From the NCBI GenBank assembly GCA_014529385.2, contig CM043952.1:63540870-63604869 (forward strand): DNA of 64,000 bases, read 5' to 3'. Of this stretch, positions 36,494 through 48,529 are shown one piece after another. Below the pieces are notes generated by a model. It ran no database searches. It saw only the letters and a list, made by a program, of their open reading frames with translations, and was not told where the DNA came from. Source of the DNA: Adiantum capillus-veneris. Its lineage: Eukaryota; Streptophyta; Polypodiopsida; Polypodiales; Pteridaceae. The position numbers were made by a program, and so were the translations under genes. Within the stretch, counting starts at the first letter, position 1. Every line of letters starts with the position of its first letter.

Positions 36494-37090
36494 ATGGAGA
36501 AAAATATGGGCACAAGTGGTACGAAGAAGCCAAAGAATAAAAAAGCTCCTAGAAAAGAGTGGGATTATGCTCACAACATATATGGCTGATATATGGAGTG
36601 GCAATGTAAATTTTGTCACACAACAAAATCAGGCGGTGCACCACGTATTAGAGATCATTTTCTGGGTAGCACAAAAAACAATTGTAAGAAATGTGAACAT
36701 CCTCAAGCACCTGCACTTGCAAAGCATTTGAGAGAAGAGCTCGCCAAAAAGGGTGGCAAGAGACAACAGATATATAGCTCTGTGGCTTCGAGTCAAGAGT
36801 TCCCAGAGCCAAATATTAACTCCTCAGATCCTGTAGTGATGCAAACTAACCTTGGAGAACAACCTACGCAAGGAGAGGAAATTCCGGGCAGTGTTCCTTT
36901 TAAATGTCACAATGAAGATGGACTTTATCAAATGCATCGAAAATCATTACATCAAAGCTTTCGAGTGGAGTCTCTAGAAGAAGCACAAACTGCATTGCCA
37001 ACTGTGTCATGTAAATATCCTTCTCTTTTTTTAACTGTAGATCGGTGCCTTCCACTATCAATGCCAGCTCATCTTGGGGGAAAGTGACAC
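36494..37090 (+). pseudogene. BED-type zinc-finger ORF with one in-frame stop
   Basis: From ATG at 36494 the frame reads a Lys-rich start, RKEWDYAHNIYG, a TGA at 36587-36589, then MEWQCKFCHTTKSGGAPRIRDHF and a later Cys pair. The pattern W-x-C-x2-C, GG-x-x-RI-x-x-HF matches BED fingers found at the start of plant hAT transposases and of DUF659-type proteins. The C-terminal part after about 36750 (Gln/Ser/Pro-rich, about 110 residues) has no recognised domain, and there is no hAT catalytic or dimerisation region after it. It is probably a truncated hAT-like transposase gene. A recoding event or intron over the TGA is possible but not indicated by splice sites. Confidence 0.55.
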
Positions 37091-37274
37091 AACTCTCCCT
37101 TAAATCATGAGTGGCAACAGTTGTCTCCTTTGACGAGAAGTCTACTGGTCGCTATTGCACAAAGTGAACATATAAATTTTTTGCAAAATATAGCGTACAA
37201 TCTGCATTGTGCAGGGGATGGCCATAAACCTCCAAATAAATCCTCTGAGCGTTTTTTTTTATCGCATCATGGTT

Positions 37275-37547
37275 TCACTTCAAAACCTTCCACCTTCCTT
37301 TCTTGATCTCTGCATCCTCACATGGCCATATTTTCTTGATCATGTCCTTTGTTACTTCTTTATTGATCTCTTTCCATTGCATATGGTTTGGATTTGCCCA
37401 CTTTGAGAGTCGGCGAGCAGTACGCGTCGCTTGTTGTGATGACATGCCATGTGCCAGAGACTTCATGCAATAAAATGTATTAACAACCGCTTGTTGTTGA
37501 TCATCGGGCAGTGATTGGGTGTCAATATCTTGTTCTTCATCGGCCAT
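37275..37547 (-). CDS. Unknown 90-residue ORF (-)
   Basis: ATG-initiated: MADEEQDIDTQSLPDDQQQ at the start, then a charged helical region (SSQQATRTARRLSKWA, KEINKEVTKDMIKKIW) and a basic end. I do not recognise a family. It is on the same strand as, and downstream of, the broken kinase gene, so it could be one of its exons or the first exon of another gene. It overlaps nothing else convincing. Coding status is uncertain. Confidence 0.3.
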   Translation of the reverse strand: MADEEQDIDTQSLPDDQQQAVVNTFYCMKSLAHGMSSQQATRTARRLSKWANPNHMQWKEINKEVTKDMIKKIWPCEDAEIKKGRWKVLK

Positions 37548-38214
37548 TTTCTCTTAGAGCTATAGTCAACAGATAGACAAATATTCAATATCATTGGCAA
37601 ATATATATTCTCACGAATCAAAGTCTCACAGATGCAGAATATAGCAACTTCTTGTTCACAGGGAAAGTGCATGGAATCCACTAAATCAAACCACAACAAA
37701 TGCGACTAATTGAACCACAAGGAAAATTTGAAATACTGACAGTCAAACTGCAACCAATATTGGGGCAGAAACCACCTTTACCTCATGATAATAGGGTGTA
37801 GAGTCGGTAGAGTCTCTCATAACTCAGTCAATGATGCCACCAATTGTTTATTATGAGGAACCAATCAAAAGCCAAATGAGGGAGAGAGAGAATGTAGCTT
37901 ATGTCCTTGAAGAAATTCCATTTTGGGCTGGTGTTGATGAAGTTGATAAATTTGAAATGACTAAAGATAATTGAATCAATTAGGTAAACCACTTCAAACC
38001 AGATAATACACTTCATTAAAAAAAGAATACCTTGGACAAGACATATGTATATCATAGAAATATTTAAATCGGATACATTGATGGTGCAAGTTTAACAAGT
38101 GGACGGTGGATAGGGTTAGGGTCTGCCTTTAAATGTTCTTTGAAAAATATCAACATGTCAGAAGCATTCCTTCTTTGGTCCCGCTCTTTTAACTTCATCC
38201 AACAATCTACTTTA
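37548..38214. other. Gap between the small ORF and the kinase gene
   Basis: No supported coding sequence. It might include untranslated or intron sequence of the minus-strand kinase gene. Confidence 0.4.
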
Positions 38215-39575
38215 ATTCAAATAGCCCTCATAACATCTTCGTCCGGGTGGTGAAAAACTTCTTCTGGAAAATAAACTTTTCTAGCTGCACTCCAAAAATC
38301 TGCCAGCATGTCGAATAGGTAGCCCAATGCATAAATGTTGCTCGCTTTTGTGTATGCATCTGTGCATCGTGGATCGTATAGTTCAGGAGCAATCCACGAT
38401 CGCTTAGCCATCTCGGCATTCCCTGCTCTTTGTGCATTCAAAACTGTTTCGTTCGATTGTGTGCTTGGATGCAGATAATTATTTGTTGCACGCTTAGCTA
38501 GTGTTCTCAACATCATACCCCAATCAATGATGCCGACATGGGGTTTATTGGTGAGAGTAAAGTCCAACATTATGTTGAATGGGTGCAAGTCACTGTGCAC
38601 TATATCGGCTGAGTGGGCAGCCGCAACGCCGTTGATTAAGGCATGACAAATGGTTGGCATATTCTCGATCACTGCTTTGATCCGCACCGTGTCTATCTTG
38701 CAAGATTTACTACAGGCAATGACCTCTATCCGTGTTGTAGCATGTGCATGTGTTGTCTAGACAATCTGTGAGCGAACGGTAAGCGACGCATCATGTTGCC
38801 CACGGTACCCCCATTGTAGTATGGAAATATCATGATCCAAGGAGCTTCGATAGTAAACCCAATGCACCTTATAATGGAGGGGTGAAGCGTTTGCATTCCT
38901 TGCTCTATCTGAAATCTATCAAATTTCACCTCACTCCCTCTCTTGTAACATTTTTCCACATATGTAATGTGGTCTGGAAAAAATGAGATGCCTTTGATGG
39001 TGTATAATGTGCACACACCGAAGGAGCTTGCTCCAATCTTCATACCTTCTACCAAGGCTTCGTGAGGGATGTCGACAAGATGAGTACACTTTGCATTCAA
39101 AGCAGTGTGTATGATTGTGCCGGTGCCTCTGGCATCGGATTGAACTCCCAAAGTTGCTTGTGCATCTTGGGCCATCTTCAATCTCTTGGGTAAGGCTGCT
39201 TGGTCCTGCGCTTTCACACGCTTCATCTTTACCTTCTGTTCTTCCCACAATTTATCCCAGAGCTCTAATTTTGACCTGTCGTAGGTAGGTGGGATATCTT
39301 CCTTTAAGTCTCTGCAACATACTTTCATATTTCCCAACACTGTCCTAACCTTGTGGTGGGGGTCAAATTCTCGTATCCGTGCTGGAAGCAACAACTCGTA
39401 TTGGCCTTCAAGTCGCAACCTGCGCTCTGTGTTCTCCCATATAGCACTAGTGATGTCTTTGATGTAAACATCACTTTCACTAATCTGTTGTATGTGATCA
39501 ACTGCACATGATGAGATTGCCAAAAATGCATTCTTTACGAATGGAACGCATAATACATTTCTTTTGATCTGGCGT
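38215..39575 (-). pseudogene. Divergent protein kinase gene, frameshifted (-)
   Basis: Two adjacent minus-strand frames make one protein kinase domain. The first (39575 to about 38740) has a 165-residue N-terminal region rich in charged helices (RSKLELWDKLWEEQKVKMKR), a glycine loop KIGASSFGV near 39035 and a YVEKCYKRG segment that may hold the nucleotide-binding Lys. The second (about 38735-38215) has the catalytic loop HSDLHPFN (HRD Arg replaced by Ser, Lys by His, Asp and Asn kept), IIDWG in place of DFG, and APEL for the APE motif. A one-base frame change near 38730 joins them. The 5' end opens at a possible splice acceptor (GACGCCAG, about 39575) rather than at ATG, so an upstream exon is likely. 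Family not identified. Confidence 0.6.
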
Positions 39576-39963
39576 CATATTTGCACTGGACAATAAAAAA
39601 GAGCATATCAAATACAAATTCATGGTTGCGAATGACACAAAAACTCTCACACTATCTCAAGTAAACTCTTAACCACCACTTGAAGACTTTAACACGTATG
39701 CAAGGAAATATTGATAAATATTGAAAATAATCTTCACTTAAAATTGCAATTTGTTACATGTGCAAAATGCAGTTCAAACAAGCGGTTTATAAGAACTTAA
39801 TTCAGATCAAACAATACATGTTAACAGTCTGACACATTTCAGCATATATTGAATTTTTAACTTATATTTTTCTCCATGCGCACATACTAATTCAAACAAA
39901 GCACACACCGACTTAAAAACTTCAAAAAAATTTAAAACATTGGAAGTATACAAATTATACTAG
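39576..39963. other. AT-rich, nothing recognised
   Basis: Upstream of the kinase frame. No ORF with a domain is visible. Confidence 0.45.
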
Positions 39964-40265
39964 CAAATTGTGTTCACACACTTTTTTACATAGAATTTAT
40001 GTAGATGTAGCAATCAAAAAGCGATGATAATTGATGCTCTTTAAAAAGATACAAAAGAATATTTAACATACAAATTGTGTGCATTTAGATTTTTTACAGA
40101 TAATTTATGTAAATGAAGCATTAAAAATAGCAATAATGTTTGAGAGTCCTTTAAAAAGATTAAAAAAGGATATTTAACATGCAATTTGTGTGCAAATACT
40201 TTTTTACATATAATTTATATAAATGGAACATTTAAAATAGCGATGATTGATGAATAAAGTATTCT
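39964..40265. repeat. AT-rich tandem repeat, three units of about 109 bp
   Basis: Units start with CAAATTGTGT at 39964 and 40071 and CAATTTGTGT at 40182. Each then has CTTTTTTACA-like, AATTTATGTA and CTTTAAAAAGAT blocks in the same order. The third unit is incomplete. Confidence 0.7.
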
Positions 40266-40364
40266 TTTGAATATGATTAGCTAGTATATAATTTCAAATG
40301 GACAGTTAAAAACAACAAAATCAAACAATTCATAAATTTTGTATATGAAATACTCTTCACAGCA

Positions 40365-40745
40365 GCCGCGTTACCGACCAAGTATTTCATATACTTAATA
40401 CTTAAAAAATTAACTGCACATGCACATACAAATTATATGATGTTTGTACGGCCGGGTTAACGACCTGAACGTCACATTTATGCAAAAATATATGCTTCTA
40501 ACAAAAGACACTCTATTAGCCGCGCTACCGATCGAGTGCCGCCTGAATCTAAGGAAAAACAATGGCTTGCATACGAACATCATATAGCCGCGTTACCGAT
40601 CGATGCCCATATGTTTTTTGGGAAAGGGGAAGGGAAGTTGACTTACCATAAGGATACTAGATTCGCCGTGTTACCGACGTAGTGCCCAGACAGTACGCCA
40701 ATACTTACCACAAGGACACCATCTTCCCTGCATCACCGAGGTGAT
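40365..40745. repeat. Degenerate array of GCCGCGTTACCGATCG motif
   Basis: The motif recurs at 40365, 40451, 40519, 40587, 40665 and about 40727, at spacings of 62-86 bases, in otherwise AT-rich sequence. The last units also share ACTTACCA(T/C)AAGGA(T/C)AC, so this is a diverged tandem repeat of about 70 bp. Confidence 0.65.
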
Positions 40746-40860
40746 GCCGCCGTGATAAGCACTGTTCCGTAGAATAGCTTACACACACACTCCCATTGTG
40801 TGGTAAGGTACCTTATTACTTCCACACAATACGACGAAAGGCACGCTACCACACAACGCA

Positions 40861-41435
<575 letters not shown>

Positions 41436-41474
41436 TCAAAGGATTGGTCTAAGGTCACCTACCTAGGGCTTCGT

Positions 41475-41492
41475 TCCCCGGCAGCGGCACCA
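41475..41492 (-). promoter_or_regulatory. Gypsy-type primer-binding site (-)
   Basis: The minus strand reads TGGTGCCGCTGCCGGGG, close to the TGGCGCCGTTGCCGGGG site known from plant Athila/Tat-type gypsy elements. It lies 1 base from an LTR end ending CCAACA. Confidence 0.8.
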
Positions 41493-41493
41493 A

Positions 41494-42106
41494 TGTTGGC
41501 AGATATGCCAACAAGCAAATGCTAGCATAGAAAGAACAAAACCAGGAACTCTATGTCAGCCAAGGATGAAGCTTAACCCGTAGGCGCATGGAAACAAGAA
41601 GATGGATGTCAAGCACCTTCTCAACCTTCTAAGACAATCTCTACTCGAGGAAATAAAATCTAAACGTTCTATGCACTAGTGAAAGCAACTCATCCTATCC
41701 AAAACTAGACCAAACGCAATCAAAATGTCACAAAACTCTTAAGACACACTCTCCTCGTCAAGAGATCATTAACCTATGGACTCTGCCTTGATATCCTACC
41801 TCAAGCCACCTTGTGCGACAATCGCGTATAAAGATAGGCAGCAAAATTCAAGTCAGCACTTTTCATAGTATATGGTCCTAATCCGTAGCTCTACTCGGCA
41901 TGAACCCATAGGTATAAAGAAATCACCAAACGGACACACGGTTTGTAAGAAAACTCACCCGGAAGCTTGTAGGAGCTCGCTTCGTGACGACACCGGAATC
42001 ATGGAAACTTGGTGTTGGATTGAAGACTTAGCTATTGCTAACGCGTTGGCAGTGTTGCTTTTGCAATGGAGGTTCCGTAGAGCGCATAGGAAAGAGAAGA
42101 ATTCAC

Positions 42107-42199
<93 letters not shown>

Positions 42200-42411
42200 C
42201 TCGCTCTCTCAAACACAACACACAGTAACTTGGGATTTGATTAATTTAAAATCTGGCTTAGGTTTACTAAAATTGGCTTATATACAATTCCTCCTTAGAG
42301 GCTTGTTCCCACAAAGAATATTGGCCGCTCAAATATTACAAAAATGCCATTCCCCTTCAAAAATAATGATACAAAAGTTGGGAAAGCTCCTTTTGTGTTT
42401 GGTTGTCAACA
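41494..42411 (-). repeat. Probable gypsy 5' LTR (-), about 918 bp
   Basis: On the minus strand it would run from TGTTGACAACC (42411) to CTGCCAACA (41494), with matching TGTTG/CAACA ends. The primer-binding site follows directly. A TATATAAGCC box lies near 42272-42280 and a long (CT)n tract (about 42112-42197) lies downstream of it, as in a transcribed R region. No second LTR is in the window, so the outer end is inferred from terminal sequence only. Confidence 0.55.
42112..42197. repeat. (CT)n microsatellite inside the gypsy LTR
   Basis: About 86 bp of CT dinucleotide. The SL/RE dipeptide frames across it are not genes. Confidence 0.95.
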
Positions 42412-42461
42412 GACTGGGCAAGCTTTTCCCAATCTATTTTTCAACCATACACTACAAGAGG

Positions 42462-42725
42462 TTGTGTGCTCTTGTGACGCTGTTAGCGACGGAAATACAT
42501 TGGGTTTTTATAACCCCCGACGTCGCTACAACCGTCGCTAATAGCGTCGCTACGAGAGCGTCGCTATAATTGTCGCTATAGGCGTCGCGATTTGCGTCGC
42601 TATATAGAGACTCTTATAGCGACGCCTATAGCGATGGTTATAGCGATGTTTAAACAGAAGTCTATAGCAACGCTCATAGCGACGCTACAGAGCCATAAAT
42701 AGCGACGGTTTTAGCGACGCCCGAG
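42462..42725. repeat. CACTA1 3' subterminal repeat array
   Basis: About 15 copies of GTCGCTA / TAGCGAC variants. Those left of about 42604 are mostly in the GCGTCGCTA sense and those to the right mostly in the TAGCGACGC sense, so the array can fold on itself. The centre is GCGTCGCTATA, 10 bases, TATAGCGACGC (about 42594-42625). In CACTA elements such subterminal motifs bind the element's own DNA-binding protein. Confidence 0.85.
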
Positions 42726-43099
42726 AGAATTTTTTTTTGGTGACAGGGCATTGAATGCCCTGCCACCCATCAACCATATTGTACTTGATTCACTTTTTAA
42801 AAAAAGTGCAAGGGTAGATAATAGACCCAAAATAGTCACCCACAAGACGCATTGTTTGCAAAATTGACAAGTGTAAAATTGACAATTGTACACATCATAG
42901 GCAAAATGAATTGATTGGCAAATGTAATAATGACAATTGTACACATCATAGGCATAAAGAATTGATTGGCAAAATGAACTGTGGTGACAAATGTAATAAT
43001 ATACATGGTTCAAAAAGACGTATAAAATCCGTCTCATGATACATAAGCTATGAGAAACCCTAAACTAATGCTATCTAGCTACGACTAAACTGACGTCGT

Positions 43100-44416
43100 T
43101 TAGTCAGACGTCTCATCGCGTCCAAGCGGCGTATCTGTCGGATTCTGCAAAAAAAGACAATAAGACAGCTTTCAGTAAGTATAAACATATAACGACATTT
43201 ATAAAACAATACAAAAAATAGAAAAGAGTAAACCCTAATACTAACCATGCCGCCACAAGAACTGAGAATGTCCATCAGGGCGTTTAAGCCCTTCCTGCCT
43301 GCGTACTCGCGCTCATACGGTGTGGGATCACGTCCTGTCATCGACCACTGTCAAAACATACAAAGAATTCATTATGTTAGAATTAAAAAACTCATAAACC
43401 CTAAACTATCGAACATAAAGAGCAATGCGAAAACACTTACAAAATCGGCCTCAAATGATGCCCATCCACCGCTCCCCAAGTGGTGCGAGCTCCCTACCTC
43501 TACTCGCGCTCTGGCTGCATCCTTTTGTTGCTTCCACTTGTCGAGATTCTCGCACGCTGCTTTCTTCGCATTCTTCCAATCTTCTTTGGCCAGCCAATCT
43601 GGCCTGTTCCACCCATGCTTGATTGCTTTTTGCACTTCGGAATGCTTGTGTTTGCAGTATTCGCGCATTCGAATCTTCATCAGGTCTTCATTGAAGCGCT
43701 GCTCCCGTGTTGGAACGGGAAACTCATCATGAAGTATGTTGATGACTCTGTTTTTTAAATCACTTGGTACTTCACTCCATTTGTTTAGTATGTAGTGTCT
43801 AAACAGCTGAGAGCAAAGACCACGCATGCGCGAGATCACCTTCTTGCCATCATCATCCATGATGATGCTGCCGCTGAAGTCGACGGAGTAAGGCAAGCCC
43901 TCTGGCCGGTGACGCGTGAACCTGGGTGTCTCGACAGGGGTCTCTAGCGGCGTGTCGAAGGGGGTACGGACGTCAGGTGTCTCCACCGGCGTCTGGGCCC
44001 CGAAGCGAGGAGTGTCGAGTGGGGTGGCTCCTGGCGGAGTAGGTAGAGGTGTGTAGCTGCTAGGAACAGTCAGCCGTGCAAAACCTGGTGTAGATGGCGA
44101 TGCTGTGGCTGGTGTGGGGGGCGGGCAAAGAAGGGGAGGGTAAAGAGCCTCGTCGAACACGAGGCGGTGTGGAGGCATCGGTGGCAGAATCCCCACAACA
44201 ACCGCCACCGCCACCGCCACCACTAGAGCACCGGTGTCTAGACGAGTGTGAAGCTCGTCTCGTCGACGCCGAAGCTTCGGAGCGCGCCGAATGCTCCGAA
44301 AGAGAGGGAGATGTGGATGGAGTAGGAACGCGCGATGATGCGCCAGAGCGATGACGCTCCACGTACCACTATCTCTGCTGCGGTGACAAAGAAGAAAGAA
44401 ACTCCTCATCATCCAT
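43100..44416 (-). pseudogene. CACTA second gene, Transposase_24-like (TNPA-like), disrupted at N-terminus
   Basis: Three exons join in frame: exon 1 ends at 43441, exon 2 is 43347-43246 (34 codons) and exon 3 is 43144-43100 (ends in a stop). Introns are GT-AG. Exon 1 has a Thr/Pro-rich stretch (repeats like TPVETP, TPFDTP) and then a conserved domain with NKWSEVPSDLKNRVINIL, REYCKHKHSEVQKAI, WKNAKKAACENLDKWKQQ and SSHHLGSGGW, matching the plant Transposase_24 pattern. Exon 2 carries DPTPYEREYAGRKG. The likely start is ATG at 44416 (MDDEEFLSSLSP), preceded by a possible splice acceptor. That frame meets a TAG at 44371-44369, and the frame used later is reached only after a shift near the GGC/GGT run (about 44190-44220). 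So this copy looks broken, unless an intron is hidden there. Confidence 0.7.
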
Positions 44417-44688
44417 ACCTGCATTAAACACACGAATATTTAAACTTAATATTGAATGAATAGAGTAGACAATGACGCAAAGACCATTAAATACAATGAC
44501 GTAATGATGCATATAAATACAATGACGCAATGAATTGAGTGATAGAAGAGGCAAGTCGAAAACTCAGAATTTTCAATCAAAAAATGTGAGCGCGAGTAGA
44601 AAAGAGCGTTATACACCATGGAAGGTACTTAGAGAGCCAGAGCTTTTACAACACGGAGCAAAATTGTTCAAATACAATATTTGTGGCT

Positions 44689-47600
44689 TTAAGAGATCTC
44701 TCTCTCATCCTCGCATAACTCAGCATAACTTCCTATATCTATATAGAGCTCTTCGTTTAAACACATATCCTCTGTTTCATTTTGTAGCTCCTCTGCATGC
44801 ACCCCATATAGAGTAGTAGCATCTTGATGCTCGTCTGGCACCACCGCAGCGGCTTCTGATTGAGCATCTTCTCTGATCTCCTCCATTGATGCCGTTGTGA
44901 TTGGCACATGGTAGCCTTCATACGTCCTTGCACTACGAGGGGCTACCTCTATGACGTACCACCAGTTTGATGTAGACTTTGTAGGATGAAATATTACCTG
45001 CTAGAGCCACATAACTTACATGAGAGCTTTCAAGCACATAACTTGTAAAAGGGGGATGTTAACTATTTACATACTTACTTGTTCACAATGCTCGGGTAGT
45101 ACGAAAGTGTCTCTTAGGTCAGTCCATTTCTTAGTAGAATCCACCTCAAGAAAACCAGACTCTCCTCTACGCACAGTAGCGTTGCGACCCTCCATGATTA
45201 TCTTGAACCATTGCATGTCGAACAAGTCGAAAAAAAATCCTCTGTAATCGATCCTCAAAATCTCTTGCAGCGTGCCGAAGTAAGTGAGTTCCGCCACCAC
45301 AGGATCTGCATCAGAGGAACGTCGTCGACTAGAGTGTTCAAATTTTGCCATGATTCCACAATCTTGAGTAAAATGCTTTTTGTCGATTCATTCCACCCTA
45401 AAATGTCGACCTTTACACCATGCTGCTGTGTATGACTTATACTACAACGAACAAAGATTATGAGTGGCCGTTCAAAAGTTTAGAAATAAAGTCACTAGCT
45501 AGTCGTACATTGCAAACTTACCTTGGTCGCGCAACCCCGAGAGTACTCCCACTCTTCCTCAGTCACTTCGTCACCGCATTGTTGTGCGCTTTTCAATTGG
45601 TTGTGCAACCATCTTAAGCTCATGAAGGTTGGTACGCTCTCCAGAACCGTCGGATAGTGCATCGGTGGTCGTCTTCCCCGTCTCCACTCGATTCGTGCCC
45701 TTTGTCGCTCTTGCTTTGCATCCTCATATTGTGAAATCCACTTTTGCATCACTGGATTGTGAAGCATGCAAAATCGGTTGATTTTAGCCTCTAGATCTTC
45801 CGTCATCTTCTTCTCAACACCGAGATTGCACATGACAATCCCAGATATGCGCTCATCATCTATGGTTCGCCATAGCGTGTCCCGGGCTTTATCAAATCCA
45901 CCTAGCCACTCTCCAATGTACACTAGGGACTCTGATACCAACCAACCTTCTGCCATGCTACCCTCCGGACGTGCCTTTTGACGCACATATCCCTTAAGCG
46001 TTTTCATGAAACGTTCTAAGAAGAACATCCATCTGGAATGAACTGTGCCAGCTATTTCCACCTCATCAACTATGTGAACAAGAAGATGCACCTGAATGGT
46101 TAGCATGGTAGTAGGAAAATGTTTCTCGAACATGCACACAAGCTTCGCAGCATTTAGTTTGGCGAATGGTATGGAGTCTACGTTGATCTCCTTTTGTGAG
46201 ATCCATTGCACCAGCTTTGCAAGTTTGTAGATTGTGTTACGGATGTCGAGAGACAAACATCCCTCAATGGCAACCGGTAAAATAAACTGTAAAGTATGTG
46301 CAGCAATGATATTAAAGTCCACATTTTATGCAATGATATTAAAGTCCACTATGAACGTACCTGACACATTTTATGCCAATCGTGTGACTTCAAACCGGTA
46401 AGCTTTCCTTCTTTAGTAAACACGTTCGGAGCGAGTGCATTACGCCAGTGGGGGTCCGCAAAGATCGAATGGTCTTTTTTACTTTGCGTTCTTGGGCTCC
46501 TGTGAAAATCCATGGTGCTTTAGGGAGTTTTATCGATCCATCAGACGCTGTTTGCGGCCAATATTGCTCCATACGATCCACATTTCTAAGGTCAACTCTG
46601 GCTCCCAAAGTAGATTACCCACATTCTTGAATATGTGCATTGGATCGAGCAAGTGATTGATCATGAGTCGGGGCCAGTATGGTAACTCGTACCATAGAGA
46701 TAGTCTCTTCATCCCTGGAGGCAATCCGTCATCGCACATCTCCTTCTGCTCTAACGATGCTTGTGCAGACATCTTTGGTGGCTCTCTTCCCAAAAAGCCG
46801 TCGCGTAACACATGATTCTCTGGAAGATACGCTTGATCACCTTCGTAGATTTGCTTCTTCAGTGAGGGCGCCCTACGTGCATTCAATCTAGGTCCACATG
46901 TGACACATGCTCTGTATCCGCTTGTTTGAAGCCCTGCATGTATACACATGATAATAGATCAACTATGGGAAAAAACAAGATTTACAGTGTCTGAGTGAGG
47001 AGTGTCAATAGATCACCTGAGCATTCTGTTAGCCCGGGATAGTCATGCATGGTCCACATTAGAATGTCTCTGATCAAAGCATTCCGTCGTCCTGTGTGTC
47101 GGCTCATATCCACCACCTCTATGCCAATCCACAATTGTTGTAGCTCTTCCAATAGTGGACGAAGATACACATCCATATTCCCCACTTTATATTGCCCTGG
47201 CACAATCAAGCTTAGCCATAGGTGCCCCTTCTTCGTAGTCAACCACGGGGGAATGTTGTAGTTGACGATGACAACGGGCCATACACTGTAAGATGTTGAT
47301 CTTTGACCAAATGGATTTACGCCATCCATAGCTAGGCCTAAGCGCAAATTTCGAGCTTCCCTGGCAAAATCCGACCATGTTCCATCTATATGTTTCCAGG
47401 CTGCGCAATCTGCAGGAATTCGTAGCACACCATCCGAAGATTTATTTTCCTCATGCCATGATGCTAGGGCGGCCATGGACTTACATTCGAAGAAATGCTT
47501 GATGCGAGGAAGCAGAGGAAAATGTCGCAAAACCTTTTGTGGAATTTTTGTCCCGTGGAGATCTACTCGATATCTTTTGGAATCACATTTCGGACACTTC

Positions 47601-48385
47601 TCCATGTCTATGTATTCCCCTCTGAAAAGAATGCAGTCATTAGGACAAGCGTGGATAGAATTGTAATCCATCCCCAAGTTTCGCAAAATCTTTCTTGCTT
47701 CATCTCGGGAATCTGGCATCACATTGTCAGCTGGTAGTATGTGCTCTTTAAGCAATCTACACAACATAAAAATACGATACAGTCGTGTAAAAATCTATCA
47801 GATCATTATACATTTAGAGTTTTATTAAAGTAAACTAATTGTAATAGATCACCTGAAAAGCGCTGTGACACTAGTGTCACTCCATCCAAACTTTGCCTGC
47901 ATGTTGAGAAGAACCAGGAGTGCTTTCAATCTAGACATACGTGCTCCATTATACAATGGCGTATCGGCTTCACTTTTCATATCATCATAGATAAGCCTTT
48001 CCGAATCCATGATTGTCTCGATCATTTCATCAATCTCGGGCTCAAACATTGCCTCGTTGGAAATGTGCTCTGCATGATCATCCCCCGAGCTGTCAGAGGC
48101 TACATCTTGTGGCCTCACATATGCTGCTTGACCAAAGCGCCTGCGAACACGTCTATTGGGTTGCAAGATTGCTGCTTGTTGGCCAGCGTCAGAGTCTGAC
48201 GAGTTATAATTGGCAACAACTCGATCTATAATAGATGGATCGAACTCGCCAAATTCGAGAACGTGCTGCAAGGAAACACGTCTTGTCCGTCGCACAGCAT
48301 GCTTGCATTGATTACAAGGACATAAGACCCTCATTGAGAGATAGGTGTTTCGGTTGGACGGTCCCACATCCTCGTCACTACTCAT
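44689..48385 (-). pseudogene. CACTA1 TNP2 transposase gene with two frameshift deletions
   Basis: Same exon structure as in CACTA2: exons 48385-47853, 47756-47017, 46933-46361, 46286-45522, 45441-45079 and 44997-44689, all with GT-AG introns. Exon 1 has the CPCNQC zinc-like motif. Exon 2 has CPNDCILFR, MEKCPKC, the DGVNPFG acidic motif, and WPVVIVNYNIPPWL. Exon 3 has LLDPMHIFKNVG, and exons 4-6 the DUF4218- and DUF4216-type regions. Relative to CACTA2, exon 3 lacks 31 bases (junction at 46609/46610) and one T in a T run near 46420, so the frame is lost in the catalytic part. The first HMA cysteine of the upstream captured fragment is also lost in this copy. Confidence 0.92.
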
Positions 48386-48447
48386 AATGAGGATAAAAAT
48401 CTTATAACCTGGACAACAAATTTAATATTCTATTGGCATTCTTCGTC

Positions 48448-48451
<4 letters not shown>

Positions 48452-48527
<76 letters not shown>
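48452..48527. repeat. (CT)n microsatellite upstream of CACTA1 TNP2
   Basis: About 76 bp of CT. The corresponding tract in CACTA2 (about 59896-59918) is only about 24 bp, so it has expanded or contracted since the copies separated. Confidence 0.95.

Positions 48528-48529
<2 letters not shown>

Noticed and set aside
37828-38055. Minus-strand ORF between the small ORF and the kinase
   Set aside because: It lacks a domain or good start context and is AT-rich. It looks like random open frame in non-coding DNA.
43247-43758. Plus-strand frames of 92-161 residues opposite the CACTA second gene
   Set aside because: They are antisense shadows of the conserved minus-strand Transposase_24-like exons.
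46982-47767. Single uninterrupted transposase exon of 261 residues ending at 46982
   Set aside because: The frame runs past a clear GT donor at 47016-47015. The last residues are intron translation, and the true exon ends at 47017.
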